Below are positions 39,933 to 52,623 of a stretch of 64,000 bases of DNA, piece after piece. The notes below the pieces were generated by a model. That model searched no databases. It was not told the DNA's origin and saw nothing but the letters and a program-made list of their open reading frames with translations. The translations under genes were made by a program, and so were the position numbers. The stretch's first letter is position 1; the number at the start of each line of letters is the position of its first letter. The DNA is from Gnetum montanum (taxonomy: Eukaryota > Streptophyta > Gnetopsida > Gnetales > Gnetaceae), in contig MNCI01033474.1 of the NCBI GenBank assembly GCA_015680685.1, positions 1,972,242 to 2,036,241 of the forward strand, read 5' to 3'.

Positions 39933-42718
39933 TCATGTAGTTCTTGGTGATGGTGGCTCCTCTATAGGTGCTTTCCCTTTGTCATCTGCTCCAGGCTTTG
40001 AAGCTTGATGGCATTGAAGTATGGCCTGGAGCTTCTCCTCTTTGGTCTAAGGGTCTTATGCCACCCATGCGAGTGTTCCAATGTTTAATGGAGTTGGCAC
40101 CTCCCACAGATAGGATAGTTGCAGGAACATCTAGTTCGCTTTAACATACCACGCCACAAACACCTGTCATTCCTCCTCATAGGCTCTAGCTTTGTTCTTG
40201 TATTCGTGAAGATCTATTAGCTGTCGAGCCAAGTCGGTTGCAACATATTTTGTCCTTGGTAGCTAGCTTTTACCACCTCAAGTTTAGAATTTGTAACATC
40301 TAGTTTCTCTATCAGCTTCTTGCATTTTGCAAATTCTGCTTCATATTTTAGGTGCATGGAAGCTACTTGCTTCTCGAGCTCTATTCTCGGGTGCCCTGCT
40401 GTTAACATGGCAAGGTTAGCATATCTGAGGTTTGCCAACTCTATGTACTTTATCAAGTCCTAAATCTACAGGTCCCAATTCTTAACTTCTGCTTGGTGGA
40501 CGAAGGCGTAAGTGTCCAATATGGCCCTCCAATTAGTGTCTTGAGCACTAATAGTGTTAATTTGAGCCTTGGCCATATGGATCTCCTTCTCAAGGATTTT
40601 TTTATACATCCCCACCTAATCACGGAAGTGCTCCTTTAGCTTCTCATGTCATTTAGCCTCATTCTACCATGTGCTTATCTCAATTGCTGACTTTTGGCAA
40701 ATAGCACGTACCTCCTCCATTAAGAGTGTTCGATTTTCTTTGGCTAAACAACTTACATCTCGGTTGACCTGAATGAATTGTTCTTGTAACTAGTGAAAAT
40801 ATTCATCGAGAACATTCTTTTGATTCTCTACAGAGATCAACTGAAGGTTATCTACAACCAACTTCTTATTCTCTTCTTCTAAGTCCTTGAGTGCCTTAAT
40901 ATACGCATGAGTTTGCACTTCTCCTATGGAGGCATCCCAAACAGCCTTCTCCTTTTTTTCCACCATAGTTTTATTCTCTACGGTTAGCTTTGTTAATTTC
41001 TCGATTCTAAAATTTTCTAGCTGATCTATGGGAACAAATTGTAGAGGGTCCCGCTGTGCTGCTTGTAAGGCTATGAGCTACTCTTGTAGTTTCTGCACTT
41101 CAGCTTTACCATGCTTGGCCCTTACTTCAGATACGACCAGCTTCCCCTTTGTGGAAATGAGGTCTAATTGAATTGTTGTGACATCCTAAGGAATGTCAAA
41201 CAGAGATGTCATTACTTTTCCTGTTTGAAGAAATCTGTCAAGTACATCCTCATGTTCCGCAGGAGTCATTGAGGTTCTAGCAAGAGTTTGAGCCTCCCAT
41301 GCTCCTGAGAGATCTGTTGGTGACACAACAGGTATATTAAAAGATTCTTTCATGTGGTTTGTGACCACTTCAGTAGCTCTTGCAACATTTTGATGTTGCA
41401 TGACCACCACAGTGGCCCCTTCACTAGTCTCTAACTACACCTGGAAAGATGTCGCGTTCCCTGAGATCTGTTGCGACCATCTACTTTCCCCTCCTCTTGT
41501 TTGAATGGATAATTCACCCCTTATGTGATCTAATGAAATTGTAGGCTGTACAACATCATCGATGATGTGGAAGAGGTTTGCATCATCATGACTTCCCCAA
41601 CTAACCATCTCAGCGATGGCCCTAAGATGGCTCATTGACGGTTTGTAGTCTTGTAGCGGTGGTGGCTGATCTTGGCCTGTGCAAGGCCTTGCTTCTTGTT
41701 GTTGGTTGGGACCCATGGCTGGAGGTTGATTGGGTCCTACAAGTTGAGTTGTAGGTGTTCCAATCATCTATTCTTCTTCTTCATCCGATCTCAGATCTTC
41801 GCCAATGCTATTTCTTAGAGCTGGCGCCTTTAGCAATTCCGTGTATGAAGCAGTTTGGGCTTTTTGGAGTACGCATTGGTGTATCCCCGAATACCCGCAT
41901 GTTGGCACAGCTTTCTAATAAGACAGGGGAAATGCAACGCCATCTTCCTGTCTTCTGTTCTTCAAACCACCTCAGGATCTCTGTCAAATATAGATGGGGA
42001 AGGTTAGCATTAACCTTTTCTATCAACACTACACTCCACTAGCCGCATACGTGGATATTCTTTTTAAGCCTTTTGTGGGGAAGAGGTGATATATTCTAAT
42101 TTTGAAATAAACTCTCTCTCTTTTTGTTAGCTCACCAAAAGCTTTGTCTCTACCTTAAGCCTTCTCTAACCAATATTTTCGCACATCGAGGTCTGAACGG
42201 GTAGATAACCAAGCAACCTTGGGCCCTGTGTTTAGAATGTTTAACACTTCCAAAATGGCCTATGCAGAGAAGTCAACTGTCACACCAAAAATGTTAACTA
42301 TGGTGCCTTACTCCTTATTGTGCCAAAACTAGTACGTCTTTCCTAAGTATGAGGCATCGCTTTTAGAGAGGATTGGCCAGAAGGGAGACCCCTTAAGGTG
42401 TTCCCTAACAACCTCAAGAGTGAACTCTGCAAAGGATTAGAAGTTTAACTCCACAATCACTGCAGCAAATGTGGACTTCTCATGGATAGCCTGAACACAT
42501 TTTGGGGGCAACGTAAGTTGTTGTCCCAGTTCAGGCGTAGTAGCAGCTCCCACTTCTGCCTACCCGAACTGTCTGGTAGGAGGTTCATCTTGATGGATGC
42601 TGAATGAGCACTCCTCCTATTCTATATGTTGTCCAGCAGGGTCTTGTCTTCCACCTCTTCAAGATCATTTCTTTCCACCTTGAATAGGACCCTCCTACTG
42701 TGCACATTTTGGGGCCAT
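39933..42718 (-). pseudogene. A2 additional ORF (plant-transposon-protein-like + coiled coil)
   Basis: ATG at 42718 directly follows gattgcag, the same possible splice-acceptor context as in A1, and starts MAPK. The N-terminal domain is broken by stops and frame changes but is recognisable in NANLPHLYLTEILRWFEEQ (41808-42029). The linker is well kept (41767-41435, starting MIGTPTTQLVGPNQPPAMGP), as is the next part (41410-41186, with DVLDRFLQTGKVMTSLFDIP). A Lys/Glu-rich, probably coiled-coil part runs to about 40000. Length, about 928 codons, equals the A1 copy within a few codons, showing a conserved protein before decay. Confidence 0.7.
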
Positions 42719-43569
42719 CTGCAATCACACGAGGCAAGCGTTAGTAAGGTTGTTTTGGAAATCAAGTTATACCTTACTACTTGCCTTAATTGAAGATCTT
42801 ATGTTATAACGTGTGATCGTGCTCGAAGGTTTGTAATGATGAGTCCTATGACTTAGGTGGTTTCCATTTTTAATTTCCTAGTATACCTAAGTGTTATATG
42901 ATTTTTAGGCACAATTATTCTAACTATTAAAGTTAATTACCCTAACTAATGTCCTTTGGGTGATGATAAATTTCAAAAAATTTAGGCACTTTTTGATAAG
43001 TGTCTATTCCCCACGACTAAACTAAACACTCTGGGTTTAAGTAGGTTCAAACAAAATTAAAATTGAAGCACCAGTGCACGAGATATGAGTGAAAAGGAAA
43101 GGGTCATGCAATCGCAAGTTGTAGAGAAAAATTTGAACAACTCCCCCTGCATGAATGAAAAAATGATGTTAAGTGTTGTGGTGGGGGTACCTATTTATAG
43201 GTAAATAGGATGCGATATCATGTACGATACATCGCGTACATGATATCTCGTCCCTAGTGATGTGATACACCAAGGAAATACCAAATTTTTTAATGATTTT
43301 CTTGAAATTAATGTTGAAAAATGGAGGACATTGGCTATTATTAAGATGTTCTAGGGTAATTACATTGATTCGAGAGGCACAATTTATGATAATGATGTGA
43401 ACTTTAGCAATAAAAACTTGGCAATTAAGAAAAAGGGAATGTAATGGTACATTGAAACGTTGAAATTATAGAGGGATAATAATAGGGAATGAAAATTATG
43501 AAAAAGTAAGTTGAGGGTAAGAAATGGTGTGTGTGAACTATGTCCTAAGTGAAGATTACAAAATATTAC
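42719..43569 (-). other. A2 spacer with internal promoter-like region
   Basis: Minus-strand order: conserved spacer (43569-43260), palindromes gatatcatgtacgcgat-like (43255-43212), TATA box cctataaatagg (43201-43191), an untranslated stretch of about 460 bases, and a possible acceptor gattgcag before the aORF ATG. It corresponds to 28300-29107 of A1 and 60930-61800 of A4. No protein is supported. Confidence 0.6.
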
Positions 43570-44561
43570 TGATGAGACGCGAATTGCACAGGCCGCGATA
43601 CTGCGTACACGATATCATGTCTGCCGCAATATCGCATCCCCTGCGATATCACATACGCAATATTGCGTCGTTCCCTGTGATATCGTGTACGTGAGATGGC
43701 GGTCCACCACCAAATCTATAAATAAGAGGTGGCACTTCCCTTATTTCTCATCCTAGGAATAAAGTAGCGAACCTCTGGTGGATTGATCACCCCAGAGATA
43801 GAATATTTTCCATGTGCCCGCAGTAGGAGTCCCCCAAGTGAACGGTTCTTTATTCGAGCAACTTTGTACCTGAACGTAAGTTGTGTATGGCAATAAAGAC
43901 GAGCTTTGTGGATAAACCTTGCAGTGCATGGATAGGTTTAATTAATGTTATTTACTGCTTTCCTAGTAACGTGGCATAAGTACGACTTGGTTACGAGCGT
44001 TGACAAACGTGTACGGCTAGCCAAGGAATTGGCTACTCATCGCGAGTAGATTCTCTCACCCTTTCCTTCTAGAACATGGGACAAGTAAGACTTGATTACG
44101 AGCATCTACGAATGTGTACGGCTAGTCAAGGAATCGGTTGCTTGTCACACTTAGGTTAGTTAAGTGCCTCAATATGACCGCTTCGAGCACGTGCATTATG
44201 TGTGGTAATCCCAGTAACGATTAGCGTTTGGTAGCCATAGTTTCACAGTTCAGGGTGTGTATGGCAAGTGGGAACGGATGCTAATGCTAGGACTTAGTGC
44301 TGTAGCTAGAGTTAGTTTTAGTTTCTCAACCCTTCACCATTTTTCATAGGAGATAAATCTGAAAATACCAAAAAAATCATATACCTCAGACTTGCTTAAC
44401 CATACACCGTGACACATACAAGCAAGCCTGGGAAGACAATGAACGATTAACCGCAAGTGTTTCTTGTGGCGTTTAGGCATTTAGTCTACGAAGCTCAACT
44501 GGATCATGCATGCTATGCTTGTTTCATATGGTTGAGTGTAGGGGTGCCTCGCCACTCATCA
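43570..44561 (+). repeat. A3 5' LTR
   Basis: 992 bases with perfect seven-base ends tgatgag/ctcatca. U3 has palindromic gatatcgcgtacgcgatatc-like units (43597-43690), and the TATA box ctataaataag is at 43716. R/U5 contains a duplicated tract with acgtgtacggctagccaagg at about 44008 and gtgtacggctagtcaagg at about 44113. Confidence 0.9.
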
Positions 44562-44562
44562 T

Positions 44563-44580
44563 TGGCGCCGTTGTCAGGGA
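44563..44580 (+). other. A3 primer-binding site
   Basis: tggcgccgttgtcaggga, one base after the LTR; the Athila-type primer site with two changes from tggcgccgttgccgggga. Confidence 0.85.
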
Positions 44581-44702
44581 CTAAGTGTTTTTTACGCCAA
44601 TTAGAACATTAGGAATCATTCACATCGTTGTGAGCCTCAAAGAACCTTTGGGTTAACTAATTAATTAAGAACATAGATAATGGTAAATAGCACACCATTA
44701 GG

Positions 44703-46790
44703 ATGGCTTCTTCTCATGAAATCAACTCACCTAAGGATAACATAGAAGATAGTCAGCATCACACGCATAACCGAGACCAGCCATGTCCTAAACAGTATAC
44801 AATAACTTATACTCATCCCGATGAGTATATCCCTGATTACACTTTTACTCTCCATCAGGACGAACAGTTGCACTGGAGAGATTTGTTTGGTAATATAGTT
44901 TTACCACCAGATTGATCTGTTCTGAACATGCTTTTCCGTGGATTGGCACAGATTGGCATGCAGGTCTTATTCATTGAATACGCTGCTGGAAGATATCATA
45001 TAAGGGATTATCATCCCACCGCTTTGCAACATATTTAGGACGAAAGGCAGGAGAGCCAACATTCATTGTTGAAGGGCAAGGTCCCCCATGTCCTTAGTGA
45101 AATAGGAGACGAGGAACCCCTCACAATGGGTTTCTTAGAAAATGATGTTCCACCCCCTCACAATGGTGAAGAGGTTAGACATCAGGGCCTTTGATCAACT
45201 GCACATGCTACAGGCTCTGATCCCCGTGAGCACCAACTGTTCACGGTAGGAACAACCACTCACACTAAGGATGGACACTTAGATCATTACAACGATCGGG
45301 GCCGAAGCAGCCGAAGAGAAGATAAGAAACATCACCATGGTGATGGATCCCCTTCCTCTTCTCTTTCATCTCACCATTCACACTCTCCTTCCACATCTAG
45401 GCGTAGCCATTGTGAACATAAAGGGGAGGGTAAAAGTAAAGAGGATGAAAGGCCTTGACAGGAAGGTCGAGAGAAGTTAGGACAAGGGCAAGGATCTAGG
45501 GAGAGTAGGGAACCACCACGCAGACATCACAGATGTCATGAAAGAGATGATCATGACAAACCCCTACTCGCAACCCAAAGCATGCTAGACATCACAGAGG
45601 TAGTTAGGATCCCCACAAGGCACTTAAAAGACAGTAGGATCAAGCATTTGGACATAAATAATATCCCACATTTTGAAGGGGGATATAACGCTGATCCTCA
45701 ACATCATTTACAGGCATTCCACGATGCCTATGCCTTGCAAAATATAGATAATGAGTGGCAAAAACTTAAGTTGTTTCCAAGGACACTCATTAAAGAAGCA
45801 GAGAGCTGGTACCGGTCCTTAGAACCGAAAACCATCAGGAGGTGGAGTACAATGCTTGAATTGTTCAACAACAAATATCAAACATACTCCAGAGTGTCCA
45901 ACTTGTGTAAGTAGATCCAAGGCTAGAAACAAGGTGCTTATGAACCCTTGGATGCTGCCATGGCCCATTACTATACACTGCTACATCATTGCCCAGGCCA
46001 TGGGTATGCTAAACGAGATCAACTTCGCCACATCGTGGATGGGCAACAAAATGAAACGAGAAGAACTCTTGGGACTTACGCCCAAGGGAGACTTTCCCAA
46101 CTAAGAGCCCATGAAGTTGAANCCAAAAGTTAACAACCGAGGTATCGGCTAAGGTAGACCAAATGTGGGATTCCTTAGACTCAAGAATAGAAATAGTCCT
46201 AAAAATCATCGAAGAGTCTAAGGTAGAACAAGGTAGTGACAAAGGCAAAACCAAGCAGAGAAACTTAAGCCCTGCACATAACAAGGGTAAGGGGAAAATT
46301 CCTATCTCCGATGAGGCTGTAAATTCTGATTCAAACGATGATGGTGGATGTGAGGTCTGCTACTATGACCATCCTAAGGGATGTTTCACAATTATCTTAC
46401 ATCTGCAAAAGTCTGGGGTGTATGCATTAAATCCAAGACTTAATCAACGGAAAACACCCTGAAGGTTACCTTACCCACAAGGTAACCCAAGGCAGTTCTA
46501 CCAACCCTTGACATATTATTCAAGTGGAACACGTCCATAGCCCATTGGACAACATCAGTAGTGGCAATACCCACAGTCATGGGGGATGCCACCGCCAACA
46601 TAGCAGTACCCTTACCGACAGATTGATCCTCACAGATATTATGTGTAGCAGCCGGTTCCTCTAGGTGACTCTACGGGTCACATAAAACCTCCATGTTACT
46701 ACCAAGTTCAAGAACATTTTAGGACTCCCCCTCCTTCGAGAAACATCCCATACCCACGATATCCTCCAAGTTGATTTGCATCTCTTACAC
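44703..46790 (+). pseudogene. A3 gag
   Basis: ATG at 44703 begins MASSHEINSPKDNIEDSQHH. An Arg/His/Ser-rich stretch follows, then the capsid core (FHDAYALQNIDNEWQKLKLF, AESWYRSLEPKTI, FNNKYQTYSRVSN) and a zinc knuckle CEVCYYDHPKGC (about 46345). The tail is Pro/Tyr/Gln-rich. Stops include TGA at 44913, TAG at 45912 and 45924, and more TAG in the tail. The frame changes at N 46122, probably a base-calling fault. The core is clearly homologous to A1, A2 and A4 gag. It is continuous with the protease downstream. Confidence 0.88.
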
Positions 46791-47084
46791 CTATGGCCAC
46801 ACCACCAACCACTCCAACAAAAGCCAGAGTAAATCCCACTCAACTACGACAACCTACTACTACGAGGGCCTCAAAGCCTTCAATATCAGTTGGTTCTAAC
46901 AATTGTTCACCAAAAAGACCCTTCCTTAGGACCAACAATCCAACCAAGCCTTCACCATCACAAGCAGTTGAACATCCTAACACTCCCATAACCAACACGG
47001 TTTTGGAAAATCCTCCAGTGGAAAAACCATTTCCAATGCATACAGTTATGTTAACACATACAGTAACTGACTGGATCAAGGTGG

Positions 47085-47480
47085 GCCACCTCCCAAAAAA
47101 ATTATCAAATCCGAGAGTCCCCTTAGTTTACCTCCAAGTCGCTGGGAATGAAACCCATATGGCTCTTCTTGACTCAGGTTCTAGGGTCAACTTAATATCA
47201 CAAAAACTGTATAAAACCTAGAACTTGCCTCCACTCAAGAAGAGCAACATTCACCTAGGGCTGGCTAACCAATCCATCATTGTTCCTATGGGACAGGTTG
47301 AAGACATCGTTACCACTGTCGGTGGATGGTCATATCCAGCCGATTTCCTAGTGATCGAAATAAACAATGACAAAGGGGATTTCCCAATTATCATGGGAAG
47401 GGCATGGTTAAATACAATCGACGCACGCTTAGGAATTCGTAACCTTTCCCTAGAAATATCCAAGACAAATACATTTGGAA
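47085..47480 (+). pseudogene. A3 aspartic protease
   Basis: HMALLDSGSRVNLIS carries the catalytic Asp (codon at 47171) in the DSG triad. Downstream FPIIMGRAWLNTIDARLGI is the second conserved block of plant Ty3/gypsy proteases (family form xxILGRPFLxTxxAxID). One TAG (47219) lies between. Otherwise the frame is well kept and continues into the RT connector (TTFTWSYPELTGIDP at about 47965). Confidence 0.88.
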
Positions 47481-47899
47481 AATTTAAGAGGAAAAGAGTT
47501 CCATGCATCGCATATAGTGACACAGGGTGTCATTGCATGCAGAAATCATGGGTAATGCGAAGTTTAACATTTCCTGCATGCGATCGATGTGCACAGGACA
47601 TTAATATACAAAAGTGCCTATATGCAACAGCCACAAAACAAGAAAACACCCAGTGGCTAATGGTTGATGAAGATAACAACCCAACTACCTGCATGGAACT
47701 AGCTGAGGGAATAACTAGTGCTTACCTTGAAAGCGCAGAAATATTGGAGCAAGTTCGTTGCCAACATCCAACCCTTAACTCTGAAAATATTAATTGGGGG
47801 AAGTTGGAGATTCTTGAGGAGTTTAAACAAGAGCCCCTGGAGTTAAAACCGTTATCCACCAGTCTGGAATACGCAACCCTCAAAAGTGAAAAACTGGTG

Positions 47900-48745
47900 A
47901 TCATCAATGCAAATCTCGTGCCCACACAAAAAGAAAGCTTAATAAGGGTAATAAACAAGTGGTCAACTACCTTTACTTGGTCGTATCCTGAACTAACTGG
48001 AATAGATCCTTGGATATGCTAGCATAGGATTTATACAGACCCCTCTATGAAACCTTGCAAGCAACCCCAGAGGCGATTGAACCCGAAACTAAAACAAATT
48101 GTTAAAGAAGAACTAGAACAACTTCTCAAAGCTAGGTTCATTTACCCTATCGCTGAGAGCGAATGGGTTAGCCCTCTTGTCATCGTACCAAAAAAAGGAG
48201 GTAAATGGATGGTATGTATAGATTTTAGGTTGTTAAATATGGCAACATTCAAAGACCACTTCCCACTGCCATTTGTGGACCAAGTCTTAGACACTATAGC
48301 AGGGCATCACTATTATAGTTTTCTGGATGGATATAGTGGGTACAACCAAATACGCATTGCACCAGAAGACCAAGCCAAAACAACGTTCACTAGTCCTTGG
48401 GGAACGTTTGCATATAAACAAATGCCTTTTGGCTTGTGCAATGCACCTACCACGTTCCAACGCTTAGTTCTAAGCATTTTTCAACAACAAATAGGCAATG
48501 GAGTAGAACACTTCATGGACGAATTCTCTACTTATGGAATGAGCTTTGATCAAGCCCTCCACCTATTAGAGCAAGTATTGAAACAATGTGTTGGAACTAA
48601 CCTTAAGCTCAACTAGCAGAAGAACCATTTGATGGTTCAAGAGGGAATTGTGCTGGGGCACAAAATTTCACAATCAGGAATCGAAGTTGACCCAGAAAAA
48701 ATTAAAGTCATCCAAGGAATCACCCGATAACCAGAAACTGTTAAA
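47900..48745 (+). pseudogene. A3 reverse transcriptase
   Basis: Blocks in order: LEQLLKARFIYPIAESEWVS, VIVPKKGGKWMVCIDFRLLN, FPLPFVDQVLDTIAGH, FLDGYSGYNQIRIAPEDQAK, TFAYKQMPFGLCNAPTTFQR and FMDEFSTYG (48512), then VLGHKISQSGIEVDPEKI. The active-site pair, Asp-Asp in active enzymes, is Asp-Glu here, which should abolish activity. Stops are at about 48020 (TAG), 48615 (TAG) and 48728 (TAA). The motif set (YGYNQI, CNAPTTFQR, FMDxFSxYG) is Athila-like. Confidence 0.92.
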
Positions 48746-49315
48746 GACGTGAGGTCATTCCTTGGACACACTAGCTACTATAGGAGGTTTATTGCAAACT
48801 TCTCAAAAGTTTCCAAACTATTGGTAGAATTAACAAAAAAAGATGCACCATTCAAATGGACCAGGGAATGTGAACAAGCATTCCAAGCTCTTAAACAGAG
48901 GCTTGTGGAAACTCCCATTCTACAAGCACTTGACTGGTCCAAACCATTCCATATTATGACTGATGCATCCAATTATGCTTTAGGAGCTGTACTGACATAA
49001 CTAGATGAACAAAAATGACCTTATTACATCCATTGTGCCAATAAAAGCATCATCGGTGCACAACTTAACTACACAACTACAGAAAAAGAATTAATGGTTG
49101 TTGTGTTTGCACTGGATAAATTTAGGCACTATGTATTGGGTTACAAGGTATATATCCACACAGATCATAGTGCAATTAGGTTCCTTATGAATAAGCCAAC
49201 AGTTAGCCCATGTATCATATGTTGGTTGGTGATTCTTCAGGAGTTCGATTTAACTATTGTAGACTGCAAGGGCACAGAGAACGTCATTGTCGATCACCTA
49301 TTTTAGTTGCGATGG
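48746..49315 (+). pseudogene. A3 RNase H
   Basis: RSFLGHTSYYRRFIANFSKV leads into the thumb region. The domain follows: IMTDASNYALGAVLT, then TTTEKELMVVVFALDKFRHY with the catalytic Glu, VYIHTDHSAIRFLMNK with the third Asp, and FDLTIVDCKGTENVIVDHL. Catalytic residues seem kept. Stops are at about 48998 (TAA), 49016 (TGA) and 49304 (TAG). Confidence 0.9.
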
Positions 49316-50758
49316 GACAACAAAGAGGACGAATACGCGGTATCTGACCATTTTCCTGATGAAACCCTCTTTGCTGGTGTAATAAATAATCAACCCATGG
49401 AAGTAAACTGGTATAGCAGCATTCTCACTTATCTCACTTCACAAAAAATACCACAAAGATTAGACTTTAGGAAGAAAAAACAGTTCCTTCACAACATCAA
49501 ATACTTCATGGAAATCGGGGGACAACTCTATAAAGTCTACCCTGATGGCCTAGTTCGATGTTGTGTGCCTAATCAAGATCAATTAAAAGTTCTCCAGAAT
49601 GCTCATGAGGGCCCCTGTGGGGGTCATTATGCTGGGAGACGAACGGCCACTAAAATCTTGCTTGCAGGATATTATTGGCCAACACTATTTCAGGATGCCC
49701 ATCATTTTGCTCAATCCTGTGAGTGCTGCCAATGTGATGGGGGAATGACTACTAGGATAGAGGATCCACAACAATGGATTCAACCTTTAGAACCCTTTGA
49801 CATTTGGGGGATTGATTTCATGGGACCAATTACACCAATGTCCAATGGAAAAGCATATATAATCATTGTTGTTGATTACTTAACCAAATGGGCTGAAGTA
49901 GCTGTTGTAATAGATTTCACATCATCTATAGCTACTGAATTTGTACAACAACAAATCATTAATAGGTTTGGTGTGCCACGTGCACTTATTTCCGACAATG
50001 GAACGCATTTTACAGGTGCAACCTTTAGAAAGTTGATGCAACGCTTAGGGGTTGAGCATACACTGACCACACCTTACCACCCCCAAGCTAATGGTCAAGC
50101 TAAAGTTACTAATAGGGAGATTACCAGAATATTAACATGAACAATTAGCAAATTTAGGCGATACTAGAGCACGAAACTGAATGACACTCTTTGGGCGTAT
50201 CATTCCACTTGGAAGCTCCCTATAGGATATTCTCCCTATGAGCTAGTGTACGGGAAACTTCCAAAACTACCTATACAGAGTGAGCTCCATACACTATCCA
50301 TGGCTTGTGAACTTCACCTGGATCTCGACCTAGCACAAAAATAACCACTAGCAACTTTGAATGTGTTAGACGAGAATTGATTGGTTGCACTATCGTTAAA
50401 TGAGTTGCACAAAGCACACAGTAAACAATGGCATGACTTAAGGATCTGAAGGCTTAGGTATAAACTAGGAGATAAGGTCCTTTACTGGAACCCCACACAT
50501 GTACCCCAACGTACGAAGTTTCAGACCTTGTGGAAAGGACCTTACATTATTCATACTACATTTTCCTCCAGAGCCATGATGATATATAAGCCTGATAGCC
50601 TGGATAAAAGGTTATTGGTTAATGTACAACAAACAAAACCTTTCTATGAATTTGCACCAACCAGTACAAGTTACACTTCTACCAGCGGTCAACCACACTC
50701 ACTATTTCGGATCTCTCCCTTACAACTTAGTCATGGGAGAGATGGCCACCTATGCTAA
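49316..50758 (+). pseudogene. A3 integrase
   Basis: The zinc-binding region reads HEGPCGGHYAGRRTATKILL, then AHHFAQSCECCQC (HHCC). The core has GIDFMGPITP (first Asp), RALISDNGTHF (second Asp) and QANGQAKVTNREI, where the catalytic Glu expected after Gln-Val is Lys (codon at 50102). The C-terminal part includes RLRYKLGDKVLYWNP, KFQTLWKGPYIIH and a tail ending at TGC before TAA at 50756. Stops include TGA at 50138, TAG at 50165 and several near 50340-50450. No chromodomain is seen. Confidence 0.92.
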
Positions 50759-50930
50759 TCATATGGGGCCCTCAGTTCTATTTCAATTTTTGTTTTAAAC
50801 ATTTTTTTTTTACAACATTTTTGTTTTACACATTTTTGTTTTATAAATTTATTTAACTTTTCTAATTTTTGTTTTACAAATTTCTTTAAACTTTTCTTGT
50901 TTTTGTTTTACACCATCATTATACTTTTCT

Positions 50931-50967
<37 letters not shown>

Positions 50968-52623
50968 NTTTGATATGGCAGGCAATGAGATCACTTCATC
51001 CATCCATCCACCAAAGTTTATGGTTTCTCTTGGCTTGGAAATGTATAGTTCCCTTTTAATAAGAACTTTAACGAATCAGTGACTGGGCATTTCTCAAACT
51101 AAGGAAGGACTCAAGGATTGCAAAGGGTGTGACTTCAAGGGAACTTGATGCTTTTGTGTTGGTCATTCACTTGGGTGCTTAGGTGTTTTCTTATTGATTT
51201 TTCTTACCGTTCCAATGTTACCCAATAATCAGAAGCTGAGACAATAAAAATAAAGAAGTCTTTGCATGGTGTGGTCCCCACGCATAAACACACAAAACCA
51301 AAAAAAAAATCAAAGTGAGGATTCAAAGCACACCCCTTAGATGAAATAAAATTTGGACTGCAAGAACTGGTTATGGAACCCAAGTGTTCCCTCTAACTAA
51401 GGCCCTTCTCGCTTCCCGTTCTCTCCTTTGTTTCATTGGCATGGTGGTGGCTCTTCGAAGATGCATCCTCGTTATCCAAGTGGATGGTTTAACCAAATGC
51501 ATTGATGCGAAGTCACTGGAAGTGGTTGGTTTGAGGCCAGAGTTAGAATGAGATTTGCCGAGTCCCATTAACCATAAAACACACAAGGGGTTGTACACCG
51601 CCTTGTCCTTGGGATTCCATTCCGCTCCTCTTCTCTCCATCCTTCTCTCCATTGTTCACCTCATTACTGGTTGTATCATTAGTGTATATATTTTGGTTGA
51701 TGCATTGTTTTCTTTTCGGTAAATTCTAGCGGTTAAGACTTTAACTCTTGTTCCAAAGGACATTCCCAGAGCATACGGACTCTTTGAATGAGGGATTTGT
51801 CAGGGCATTAAGGGCATGAGCCTGCTTTGGGGAGGACCCACTGAAATTTCTATTTGGAACATTAATTAACTTCTTTTCCTTAACATTTTACAATTAATTT
51901 TATTTTTGTTCATTTCCATCTTAACATCCCTTTCATTGATGCCATTGTTGTCCCTTTTTACCTATGTTTCTTACTCCTTTTCTTTCTCCATTCTAACGCT
52001 ACCAGAGGTTCGCGATTAGTCATGGGGGTATGGGGCCTGGTTTTTCGATTTTTCTCCTAAGCCCTGAATTTTTTCGTTTTTCTTCCTAACCCCTACATCT
52101 TCGATAGTCATCATCTACATTTTTCCAGATCCATATCAGCCATACCACAACCTAGCCAATGAACCTACACCGAAGCATGGTATTATTTACTTAATGATTC
52201 AATTACCCTTGCTAATATATGATTGTGTTATGTGTGCATATGGCAATCATACAACAATGGAATGGATCTGGATCAAACACTTGGAATGGAGCAGTGCTGA
52301 AGCAGCTATGCAAGGAGCAAAATTGATAATGCGCTTACAGATGGACAATGAAAGGCGCAATCTAGGCATTGGCAGCAACACGACTCTTCTCTCTTCTTCT
52401 CTTCTATTCTCTCTCCTCTTTTCTCTCAGCTGCCAAGTGTGGCCTGATGTCATTGTAATAAGGTGTTCACCCTTGTTGTCATGAACACCAGTCTTGTCAA
52501 GTCTTGTAATACTGAACCATTCACATGTCATTCCATTAGTTCCATTTCCCCTGAATAATGCCATACCTACCTGATACTATTGTAAAGAACTTGAGGACGA
52601 GTTTTCATTCAGTCATGGGGGTA
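50759..52623 (+). other. A3 3' non-coding region and polypurine tract
   Basis: 1.9 kb without a supported gene. It has T-rich runs (50790-50930), a GT repeat ending at N 50968, a gggtgtgacttcaaggg tract (51125), the block ctttggggaggaccc (51825-51839), an extra PPT-like catgggggta at 52021-52030, and the true tract catgggggta at 52614-52623 next to the 3' LTR. The first three landmark types are shared with the spacer of A1 and A4. No plant-transposon-protein-like ORF is present, unlike A1, A2 and A4. Confidence 0.65.

Noticed and set aside
50935-50968. GT dinucleotide run as a functional element
   Set aside because: It is a simple microsatellite ending in an ambiguous base, with no other evidence.
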